From assembly GCA_038211505.1 (NCBI GenBank), contig JBBQVO010000131.1:1-9554 (forward strand): DNA of 9,554 nt, given 5' to 3'. The stretch comes from JBBQVO01 sp038211505 (lineage in GTDB: Bacteria > Chloroflexota > Dehalococcoidia > DSTF01 > JACRBR01). The position numbers and the translations under genes are program-made. The notes below the pieces were generated by a model, which made no database searches, had not been told where the DNA came from, and worked only from the letters and a program-made list of their open reading frames with translations. Shown here one piece after another: positions 1-5,923 of the stretch. The first letter of the stretch is position 1, and the number at the start of each line of letters is the position of its first letter.

Positions 1-3
1 GTT

Positions 4-23
4 GATAGATTTCATCATCTATC
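4..23. promoter_or_regulatory. Inverted repeat upstream of ABC importer operon
   Basis: Two perfect 7-base arms, GATAGAT (4-10) and ATCTATC (17-23), are separated by six bases. The dyad ends 46 bases before the start codon of the substrate-binding protein gene. It is AT-rich in a GC-rich background and has no T-tract, so it looks more like an operator for a dimeric regulator than an intrinsic terminator. It could still belong to the end of an upstream gene outside the window. No regulator gene is visible nearby. Confidence 0.35.
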
Positions 24-69
24 TCCCGTGGGCGGCGTGAGTGTAGCCGCGCAGATTCAGGAGAGCGCT

Positions 70-1146
70 ATGAGCCGATGGACATCGTTGCTGGCATTGG
101 TCGCCGTGATCACACTGGCGACGGGCTGCGGTTCGAGCGCCAAGGGCGACGCGACCACGACAGGCGGCACGGCCGCAAGCGCGAAGCCGCTGACGCTGCA
201 CCTCGGCTATTTCCCGAACGTCACGCACGCGCAACCGATCGTGGGTCTGGCACGCGGCACGTTCCGCGATGCACTCGGCCCGAACGTCAGGCTCGATACG
301 AAGACGTTCAACGCCGGCGGAGACGAGATCACGGCGTTGTTCGCCGGCGACATTGATATCGGCTACATCGGAGGAAGTCCCGCCGTCAACGGCTACGTGA
401 AGTCGAAGGGCGCCGACGTGCGCATCATCGCCGGCGCCGTCAGCGGCGGCGCGGAGCTGATCGTGCGGGACGGCGCGGGCATCGGGGCCGCCGCCGACTT
501 CGCGAACAAGAAGGTCGCGTCGCCGCAACTCGGCAACACGCAGGATGTCGCTCTGCGGACGTGGCTGAAGAGCAACGGTCTGAACGCGAAGGAGCAGGGC
601 GGGAACGTCACCGTCATCGCGACCGACAACGCGACGACGCTCACCGCCTTCCAGAAGGGTGACATCGACGCAGCGTGGGTGCCAGAACCGTGGGGAACGC
701 GCCTGATCCAGGAGGCCGGCGGCCGGCTCTTTCTCGACGAGAAGGATGTGTGGCCGGATGGCAAGTTCTCAACCACGACGGTGATCGCCCGCACGGAGTT
801 CCTCAACAAACATCCAGACGTCGTGCTCAACTTCCTGCGCGCCCACGTCGACACGACGCAGTGGATCGTCGCGAACCCGGAAAATGCGAAGAAGTTGGTC
901 AACGACGGCATTCAGCAGTTGACCGGCAAAGCCCTGAAGCAGTCGACGATCGACGACGCGTGGAAGCGGATCAGCGTGACGGAAGATCCGCTCCCCAACG
1001 CGATTCTCACCGCGAGCGACAACGCCTTCGCGCTGGGATTCCTCGGCGCGTCGAAGCCCGATCTCTCGAAGCTATTCGCGCTCGACCTTCTCAACCAGGT
1101 GTTGACGGAGAAGCGGCTACCATCGATCCAGGTTCCTTCACAATGA
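70..1146 (+). CDS. ABC importer substrate-binding lipoprotein (nitrate/sulfonate/taurine type)
   Basis: This is a 358-residue periplasmic-type binding protein of the SsuA/TauA/NrtA (NMT1-like) family. It would capture a small substrate outside the membrane and pass it to the permease encoded two genes downstream. The N-terminus has a hydrophobic signal segment (residues 5-17) ending in a lipobox-like ATGC, with Cys20 as the lipidation site, followed by a low-complexity Ala/Gly/Thr tether to about residue 40. The mature domain opens with LHLGYFPNVTHAQ (43-55), typical of this family. It also contains the DIDIGYIGGSPAV segment (94-106) and WVPEPWGTRL (203-212), which line the cleft in relatives. 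The start at 70 is chosen because AGGAG lies at 59-63, six bases upstream, and because it puts the signal peptide at the N-terminus; the in-frame codon at 28 would add 14 polar residues. The gene overlaps the ATPase gene by four bases (ATGA). The substrate is not determinable: sulfonate, taurine, nitrate or a thiamine precursor are all possible. Confidence 0.92.
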   Translation: MSRWTSLLALVAVITLATGCGSSAKGDATTTGGTAASAKPLTLHLGYFPNVTHAQPIVGLARGTFRDALGPNVRLDTKTFNAGGDEITALFAGDIDIGYIGGSPAVNGYVKSKGADVRIIAGAVSGGAELIVRDGAGIGAAADFANKKVASPQLGNTQDVALRTWLKSNGLNAKEQGGNVTVIATDNATTLTAFQKGDIDAAWVPEPWGTRLIQEAGGRLFLDEKDVWPDGKFSTTTVIARTEFLNKHPDVVLNFLRAHVDTTQWIVANPENAKKLVNDGIQQLTGKALKQSTIDDAWKRISVTEDPLPNAILTASDNAFALGFLGASKPDLSKLFALDLLNQVLTEKRLPSIQVPSQ

Positions 1147-1985
1147 TCGGAATGATGTCGAAGGCGGAGACCCAACGCCCGCGAACGACCGGCACAGCTT
1201 CGCCGCTGCTGTCGCTGCAAGGCGTATCGAAGCGGTTCAACACGTCGCGGCACGATACGACAGCGGTCGAGGCGGTATCGCTGGAGGTCAACGCCGGCGA
1301 GTTCGTCTGCGTTGTCGGGCCGTCGGGGTGCGGTAAGTCGACGCTGTTGAACATCGTCGCCGGGCTCGATCGTCTCGACGCCGGAGTCGCGATGTTCGAT
1401 GGGCGGCCGATCCGCGGCGCCGGCGCCGATCGCGTCGTCGTGTTCCAGGACGCCGCGCTGTACCCGTGGCTCAACGTGCGGGCGAACGTCGAGTTCGGGC
1501 TGAAGATCAAGGGCGTACGCGGCAAGGAGCGCCGCATCGCGACAGACCGATATCTCGACCTCGTGAATCTGCGCGCGTTCGAGCGCGCGTTTGTGCACGA
1601 GCTGTCCGGCGGCATGAAGCAGCGGGTACAGCTCGCCCGGGCGCTCGCCGTCGAACCGCGGATGTTGCTGATGGATGAGCCGTTCGCCGCGCTCGACGCC
1701 CAGACGCGCGACGTCTTGCAGGAAGAGCTGCAAGAGATCTGGCTACGCACAGGCGCGACGATCCTCTTCGTCACACACAACGTCCGCGAAGCGGCGCTGC
1801 TCGCCGATCGGGTGATCGTCATGACGCCCGGCCCCGGCCGCATCAAGGCCGAGATCTCGGTGCCATTGCAGCGGCCGCGCGACATCGATACGCACGCTGT
1901 CGTTGACTTCGCGGCGGAGATCCGGCGGGAGCTCCAGCACGACGCCTATGCCAGCCGCGCGTCAGGTGAGGGCTATGTCATCTAA
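1143..1985 (+). CDS. ABC importer ATPase (SsuB/TauB/NrtD type)
   Basis: This 280-residue nucleotide-binding subunit powers the importer encoded by the genes on either side. All ATPase motifs are intact: Walker A GPSGCGKST (59-67), Q-loop Gln102 in VVVFQDAALYPW, signature LSGGMKQ (154-160), Walker B MLLMDEP (174-180) with catalytic Glu179, D-loop AALD, and the switch histidine His212 in FVTHNV. The YPWLNV stretch after the Q-loop is characteristic of the nitrate/sulfonate/taurine subfamily. The start at 1143 forms an ATGA overlap with the stop of the binding-protein gene, which suggests translational coupling. A second in-frame Met codon (1152) lies close by. An open frame continues upstream to 675, but there it only shadows the binding protein. 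Residues 1-20 are a non-conserved tail. The stop codon overlaps the permease start by 11 bases. Confidence 0.95.
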   Translation: MIGMMSKAETQRPRTTGTASPLLSLQGVSKRFNTSRHDTTAVEAVSLEVNAGEFVCVVGPSGCGKSTLLNIVAGLDRLDAGVAMFDGRPIRGAGADRVVVFQDAALYPWLNVRANVEFGLKIKGVRGKERRIATDRYLDLVNLRAFERAFVHELSGGMKQRVQLARALAVEPRMLLMDEPFAALDAQTRDVLQEELQEIWLRTGATILFVTHNVREAALLADRVIVMTPGPGRIKAEISVPLQRPRDIDTHAVVDFAAEIRRELQHDAYASRASGEGYVI

Positions 1986-2763
1986 GTTCTTCACCGGCGC
2001 GAACTTCTGGCGCGCCGTTCGGCAGGTCGCCTTCTACGCATCGCTGCTCGCGATCTGGCAGCTGCTGTACAAGCTCGAGCTATGGTCGCCGTATCTCTTC
2101 CCGTCGCCGCATGACGTCTGGTCATCGCTGCGGTCGAATATCGAGAGCGGCCTGTTGTGGGATTCGACGAGGGCGAGCATCGGGCGGCTTGCCGTGGGCT
2201 TCGTACTCGCCTTCGTCATCGGCATGACCATGGGCATCGCCTGCGCGACCATGCGCTGGGTCGACGAAACCGTCGGCAGCGTCGTGGTGGGCATGCAGTC
2301 GTTGCCGAGCATCGCCTGGCTGCCGCTCGCCGTGCTCTGGTTCGGGCTCTCGCCGAAGGCGATCACCTTCGTCGTGCTCATGGGCTCGGTATGGGCGATC
2401 GCCATCTCGGCGCGCGACGGCGTACGCAACATCCCGATCCTGCAGCAGCGCGCCGCTCGTGTCTTCGGCGCGAGCCGACTACAGACGCTGCGTTACGTCA
2501 CGTTGCCCGGCATGCTGCCGTCGATGGCGCAGGGGTTGAAGCTGGGGTGGTCGTTCTCGTGGCGCTCGTTGATGGCGGCGGAGCTTCTGTACAGCGCCGT
2601 CGGCCTCGGCCACCTGCTGCAGGTCGGCCGCGATCTCGCCGACATGCCGCTGGTGTTGGCCGTGATGGCCGTGATCGTGGCGATCGGCCTGGCGTTCGAC
2701 CGCCTGCTCTTCGGCCCGCTCGAAGGTTGGGTGCGCCAGCGTTGGGGTCTCGCGCAGACGTAA
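1975..2763 (+). CDS. ABC importer permease (SsuC/TauC/NrtB type)
   Basis: This is a 262-residue inner-membrane subunit of the importer, with about six hydrophobic spans at roughly residues 18-34, 70-92, 99-123, 128-146, 190-213 and 226-245. The cytoplasmic coupling (EAA) loop is clear at 157-192: QQRAARVFGASRLQTLRYV runs into LPGMLPSMAQGLKLGW, including the conserved Gly and the following LP. This loop docks on the ATPase. LFPSPHDVW (41-49) and VGMQSLPSIAWLPLAVLWFG (105-124) are hallmarks of the SsuC/TauC group. ATG at 1975 is preferred because AGGTGAGG precedes it; upstream in-frame Met codons at 1903 and 1948 would add a polar Arg/Ser-rich segment overlapping the ATPase gene. It is the last gene of the operon. 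No strong terminator follows; only a weak ATTCAG/CTGAAT pair is seen at 2782-2816. Confidence 0.94.
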   Translation: MSSKFFTGANFWRAVRQVAFYASLLAIWQLLYKLELWSPYLFPSPHDVWSSLRSNIESGLLWDSTRASIGRLAVGFVLAFVIGMTMGIACATMRWVDETVGSVVVGMQSLPSIAWLPLAVLWFGLSPKAITFVVLMGSVWAIAISARDGVRNIPILQQRAARVFGASRLQTLRYVTLPGMLPSMAQGLKLGWSFSWRSLMAAELLYSAVGLGHLLQVGRDLADMPLVLAVMAVIVAIGLAFDRLLFGPLEGWVRQRWGLAQT

Positions 2764-2885
2764 TCGGCTCATCCTCGACAGATTCAGCGTGCCCGCCGGC
2801 CGTTAGTTGTCTGAATGTCCCACCGATCCTGCCTACAACGCCCAAATCGACTATCGCAGTTTCTTCACAACATTCGCGTAAAGGG

Positions 2886-2914
2886 TTGACAGGCCGCGAC
2901 TGCCGTCGTATGAT
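2886..2914 (+). promoter_or_regulatory. Near-consensus sigma70-type promoter of the secreted dockerin-like protein gene
   Basis: A perfect -35 hexamer TTGACA (2886-2891) is followed by exactly 17 bases and a -10 hexamer TATGAT (2909-2914), five of six matches. The 35 bases upstream are relatively AT-rich, as an UP-like region would be. Transcription should start near 2921, giving a leader of about 100 nt before the GTG start codon at 3024. The importer operon ends at 2763, so this promoter separates the secreted-protein gene from it. Confidence 0.75.
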
Positions 2915-3023
2915 CGCGCCAGATTTCCCGCCATATCTGCCGTTGACGAGTGTGTATCTGCGCTCCGTAGACTCGACTGTGCGCCGGAAGGCCGCGTGAG
3001 TTCGCCGGAGGCTATGAGGCGAT

Positions 3024-4613
3024 GTGGCAAACAACTCCCGATTCCCGAGATTGATCACCGGCCCACGGCTGCTTCTCGCTTCTGTGGTGGCGGCGGTGGG
3101 ACTGACCTTCGCTCTGCTGGCGACGGCTCCGTGGGCGTCGGGGGCGATTATTATTCACGGCATCGGCCTCGCCAAGGGCTGCAACAGCCCCATTGTCATC
3201 GGCCAGCTGTACACCTGCGACGTTCTCACTATTAACAACCTCGACACCGGTCCGGACACGCTGACGATTACATCGATCGTCGATGTCGTTCACGCCGGCG
3301 CCGGCGACCAGACATCGGGCAACCTACTGCCGGGGCTCTCCCTGACCTTCACGGGCGGCGCGTCCTGTGGCCCCGGCCAGCTGATCTGCACATTGCCGCC
3401 GGGCTCCAGCATCTCGACGAGCACGCCATACGGCTTCTACATCGCGCAATCGACGGACCCGAATCCGCTGACGGACACGATCCACCTGACTTGGCAGGAC
3501 CTCTGCACGAGCCTCGCACCCAACTGCCCGATCGGCAACCAGGAAGCGACGGCCGGATCATCGGCTGTGCTCGTAACGGCGACGCCAACGTTTACCGCGA
3601 CGTCGACGGTTACGCCGACATCGACAGCCACCGCCACGGCGACCCGCACGGCGACGCCGACGGCGACGAACACGCCAAGCCCAACATCGACCGCAGTTGG
3701 CCAGGGCAGCACGACGCCGATCACGACAGGCACGCCGCCGATCGTCATCAAGATTCCCGAAGGCAACGCCAACAACACGAACCAGAACGTGCCCGCGGCC
3801 AACCTCTGGCTGTGCATCGTCGGGCCGTGCGCCGGCCCCGGCGAGGGTAACCTGCTGGTCACCGAGCGCGCGTTCAACGTGCATACGGGTGACCAGAACA
3901 GCGACAGCATCGAGGACGGTCTTGGCGCCTACGAATTCACGATCGAATACGACAACTTCGTCATCCAAAGCGTGAATCCTTGCGACGTTGTCTTCTCGCC
4001 GGGTGGCCTCGGCGCCGCCCGCGGCAATGTGACGCAGCTCGTGAGCAGCATCGGCTGCGGCGTCAACCCGCCGCCGATTAACGGCCAGTGCACGAACTCA
4101 CTGATCCTCGAGAACCTCATCCACTTTGGTTGCGTCACGCTCGGCCAGGTACCCGGCCCGACCGGTGACTTCGACCTGGCACGCCTGAACCTGATCCCGC
4201 ACCCGGATCTCCGCAACGACGTGTTCCCGGGCAACGACAACGGCGTGCTCACGGTGCTCAAGGACAATGGCTGCGAGCTCGTTGATGTCTTCGGCCACGC
4301 CGTGACCGGCTCCGTCAACGGCGGCCTGACGCCGGTCTGCGGCGACCTCGCCGTCACGGTGCGCATCCTCGAAGGTGACTTGAATCTCGACTGCAGCGTC
4401 AACGTCACGGACGAGCAGCTGATCGCGTTCCGCTACGGTTCGTTCTTCGGCAGCGTGCTCTACAACAAGTGGTTCGACCTGGAGCCGGCGCTGCACGACC
4501 TCGACATCGACATCAAGGACCTGCAGAAGGTCTTCGGCCGCGACGGCTCGACCTGCCAGACCCCGATCCCCGCGCAGACGCCGATGCCGCCGCCGGTGCC
4601 GTTCGCGAACTGA
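3024..4613 (+). CDS. Secreted multidomain protein with Thr/Pro linker and dockerin-like C-terminus
   Basis: This is a 529-residue exported protein of unknown specific function. Residues 1-41 form a signal peptide: a basic start, a hydrophobic core LLLASVVAAVGLTFALLATA, and a likely cut after ASG/A. An N-terminal domain (about 42-183) is beta-rich with cysteines at 53, 65, 115, 122, 161 and 168. A Thr/Ala/Pro linker follows (about 185-235). The second domain (about 238-445) contains AYEFTIEYDNFVIQSV, reminiscent of cohesin-like or carbohydrate-associated modules, and more paired cysteines. The C-terminus resembles a type I dockerin. The first loop has Asp452, Asn454, Asp456, Asn460 and Asp463 at calcium-ligand positions. 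The second, DIDIKDLQKVFGR (494-506), keeps the helix but has lost the first ligands. No catalytic domain is visible. The start is GTG at 3024, preceded by GAGG at 3016-3019, because an in-frame stop (3015-3017) lies just upstream. It is likely a surface or extracellular scaffold or adhesion protein. Confidence 0.85.
   Translation: MANNSRFPRLITGPRLLLASVVAAVGLTFALLATAPWASGAIIIHGIGLAKGCNSPIVIGQLYTCDVLTINNLDTGPDTLTITSIVDVVHAGAGDQTSGNLLPGLSLTFTGGASCGPGQLICTLPPGSSISTSTPYGFYIAQSTDPNPLTDTIHLTWQDLCTSLAPNCPIGNQEATAGSSAVLVTATPTFTATSTVTPTSTATATATRTATPTATNTPSPTSTAVGQGSTTPITTGTPPIVIKIPEGNANNTNQNVPAANLWLCIVGPCAGPGEGNLLVTERAFNVHTGDQNSDSIEDGLGAYEFTIEYDNFVIQSVNPCDVVFSPGGLGAARGNVTQLVSSIGCGVNPPPINGQCTNSLILENLIHFGCVTLGQVPGPTGDFDLARLNLIPHPDLRNDVFPGNDNGVLTVLKDNGCELVDVFGHAVTGSVNGGLTPVCGDLAVTVRILEGDLNLDCSVNVTDEQLIAFRYGSFFGSVLYNKWFDLEPALHDLDIDIKDLQKVFGRDGSTCQTPIPAQTPMPPPVPFAN
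3576..3728 (+). repeat. Low-complexity Thr/Ala/Pro linker coding repeat
   Basis: This stretch encodes residues 185-235 of the secreted protein and is built from ACG, ACC, ACA, GCG and CCG codons giving TATPT, TATST and TATAT-type units. It is a flexible, probably glycosylated or extended linker between the two folded domains. The DNA is internally repetitive, so copy number could vary by slippage between strains. This linker style is common in secreted Chloroflexota proteins. Confidence 0.7.
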
Positions 4614-4623
4614 CGTCCGATAG

Positions 4624-4659
4624 TCAACCACGGATTACACAGATTTCACTGATTGGGGA
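4624..4659. repeat. Degenerate 9-nt-period repeat (GATTNCACN)
   Basis: Ten bases after the stop of the secreted-protein gene, the sequence shows a 9-base period: GATTACACA (4633-4641), GATTTCACT (4642-4650), then GATT again (4651-4654). The preceding nonamer (4624-4632) keeps only the CAC. The stretch is much more AT-rich than its surroundings. As I recall, very similar CCACGGATTACACAGATTTC-type sequences recur in intergenic regions of many environmental genomes, but I cannot verify that here. It encodes nothing recognisable. Confidence 0.5.
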
Positions 4660-4674
4660 TCGCGGTTCCGCGAT
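4659..4674. other. Short perfect inverted repeat
   Basis: ATCGCGG (4659-4665) and CCGCGAT (4668-4674) are perfectly complementary around a TT centre; as RNA the innermost G-C pair would open to give a four-base loop. It lies directly after the 9-nt-period repeat in the gap between two convergent genes. With no T-tract it is a weak terminator candidate and may instead be part of the adjacent repeat element. Confidence 0.4.
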
Positions 4675-4729
4675 GACGATCGCCAAACGGCAGCTCGCGT
4701 GAGCCAGAGGGCGACGAAACGGGTACCGG

Positions 4730-4754
4730 CGTTGGCTCGCCGAACGAGCCAACG
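4730..4754. terminator. Hairpin between convergent genes, candidate bidirectional terminator
   Basis: A perfect 10-bp stem, CGTTGGCTCG (4730-4739) against CGAGCCAACG (4745-4754), encloses a CCGAA loop. It lies 20 bases beyond the stop of the minus-strand DUF2804 gene and 116 bases beyond the stop of the plus-strand secreted-protein gene, as expected for a shared terminator. Neither strand has a run of T after the stem, so it would act as a non-canonical terminator or a 3'-end stabiliser. Confidence 0.5.
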
Positions 4755-4773
4755 TGGTCACCCGAACTCCGCT

Positions 4774-5802
4774 TCACCAGCGCGCATCCTGATCTTCGAT
4801 CCAGCCGAAGAGGTCGCGTAGCCGTATCCGTTCGCCGGCCTCCGTCGTGACACTGCCGGAGTAGCGCCCGAACATCTGGTGGACGTTCATGTACCGCTCG
4901 GCGTTGCCGCTCTCGGCGATGCGCTCGTACTCCGGCTCGAACGTTAGGTCGACGATGTCGGTCACGGCGGTGCGCACGCGCCACGGTTTCATCATTGCCG
5001 TGCGGTCGTAGGTGAACACGAGGTCTTCGTGGATCTTCGTGAGGCGGCCATCAACGCAGATGCCGTTTTCGTTCATGCCCGTGCCGTCGGTCCATTGGCC
5101 GCCGAGATTCAGCCCGATCGTTCGTCCGCCCTGCACGCCCGATGCGGCGCCCCAGTTCCAGACCGTGTGCTCGGGCCAGACGCCGCGGCCGTAGTCCAGA
5201 CAGCCGTACGATGACTCGCTGAACTCGAAGCGCTCCTCGCCGAGCTGCAGCCAACCGCGGGCAGGCAGCGTGTTTTGTTTCGACGTGTACTGGAACTGCC
5301 GATCCGTCCAGGGGATCACGACGTTCAACGTTTCGTGACCCACCGGCCGCGCGACAACGATGTCCGCCTCAAGGCGCATGCCGCCGAAGTCTTCAGCGCT
5401 GGCGCGGATGCGCGTACCCGCGCCGTCGTCGGTGAGGGCGACGCGCAGGCGTGGATGATCGATGACGATGTCGCCGTGCACGCCCTCTGGCATGACGATC
5501 GTACCCGCCGGCCGGACGACGCTCTTGTCAATGTGACGATGCGTGGAACGTTCGAACGTATACACGCCGGCCGTCTGCGCGATGTCGATGTCGGCGATCG
5601 TCGCTGAGAAGAGGATCTCGTTGTTGTTGACCGCCCAGTAGTTCCACTTCTTCTTCCGCCCGAGACTCGCCGGCAGATTGCACACATGCAGCGGGCGGCG
5701 CGACCATCCGACTGCGGCGCGATTCAGTCGGCCATCCGGCCCGCACAGTTGCACGGGCACGGTGAGTTCCGGTTCTTCGTACGCGCTCGCCGTCGTGACC
5801 AT
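4774..5802 (-). CDS. DUF2804 domain-containing protein
   Basis: This 342-residue protein spans the whole length usual for the DUF2804 family, whose biochemical role is unknown. Recognisable family segments are GRLNRAAVGWSRRPLHVCNL (24-43), GRKKKWNYWAV (48-58), SSYGCLDYGRGVWPEHTVWN (197-216) and the C-terminal MFGRYSGSV (310-318). There is no signal peptide or membrane span, so it should be cytoplasmic. The many aromatic residues and alternating beta-like segments suggest a lipid- or polyketide-like ligand, but that is inference. ATG at 5802 is preferred over an in-frame GTG at 5859 (which would give 361 aa): the family N-terminus begins near residue 15, and a -10 element TATGAT ends seven bases before this ATG. 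No ribosome binding site is seen at either start, so translation is probably leaderless. The gene diverges from the monooxygenase gene 121 bases away. Confidence 0.85.
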   Translation of the reverse strand: MVTTASAYEEPELTVPVQLCGPDGRLNRAAVGWSRRPLHVCNLPASLGRKKKWNYWAVNNNEILFSATIADIDIAQTAGVYTFERSTHRHIDKSVVRPAGTIVMPEGVHGDIVIDHPRLRVALTDDGAGTRIRASAEDFGGMRLEADIVVARPVGHETLNVVIPWTDRQFQYTSKQNTLPARGWLQLGEERFEFSESSYGCLDYGRGVWPEHTVWNWGAASGVQGGRTIGLNLGGQWTDGTGMNENGICVDGRLTKIHEDLVFTYDRTAMMKPWRVRTAVTDIVDLTFEPEYERIAESGNAERYMNVHQMFGRYSGSVTTEAGERIRLRDLFGWIEDQDARW

Positions 5803-5808
5803 GCGGCA

Positions 5809-5814
5809 ATCATA
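5809..5814 (-). promoter_or_regulatory. -10 element of a probable leaderless promoter (DUF2804 gene)
   Basis: Read on the minus strand, TATGAT is followed by six bases (TGCCGC) and then the ATG at 5802. That spacing would put the transcription start on the A of the start codon. A poor -35 match, CTGCCG, lies 18 bases upstream. The absence of any Shine-Dalgarno sequence before this ATG agrees with leaderless translation. Confidence 0.45.
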
Positions 5815-5923
5815 CTGTGGCCGCAACGCCTGCGGCAGTGCCGACCGCGAGTCGCGCACGATTGCCGTTCTCGTTACGCTGAGTGCGATCCGCTGCGATT
5901 CACCATCAACAGGAGCCGCGATC

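Noticed and set aside
28..69. In-frame upstream start for the binding protein
   Set aside because: It would place 14 polar residues before the lipoprotein signal peptide and lacks the AGGAG found before the Met at 70.
912..1885. Two minus-strand open frames antisense to the importer genes
   Set aside because: Both are antisense to the ABC binding-protein and ATPase genes with intact motifs, and their translations show no family features.
2782..2816. ATTCAG/CTGAAT pair as terminator of the importer operon
   Set aside because: Only six base pairs with a 23-base loop and no T-run; too weak to call.
2943..2973. Second possible promoter, TTGACG with TAGACT
   Set aside because: The spacer is 19 bases and both hexamers are weaker than the TTGACA-17-TATGAT pair upstream.
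2157..2999. Plus-strand open frame of 280 codons overlapping the permease gene
   Set aside because: It is a frame-shifted reading of the permease with Arg/His/Ala-rich composition; the permease frame has the EAA loop and membrane spans.
5678..5923. Upstream extension of the monooxygenase frame (82 extra codons)
   Set aside because: It is antisense to the DUF2804 N-terminus. The TTG at 5924 has an AGGAG eight bases upstream and gives 640 aa, the HapE-like length.
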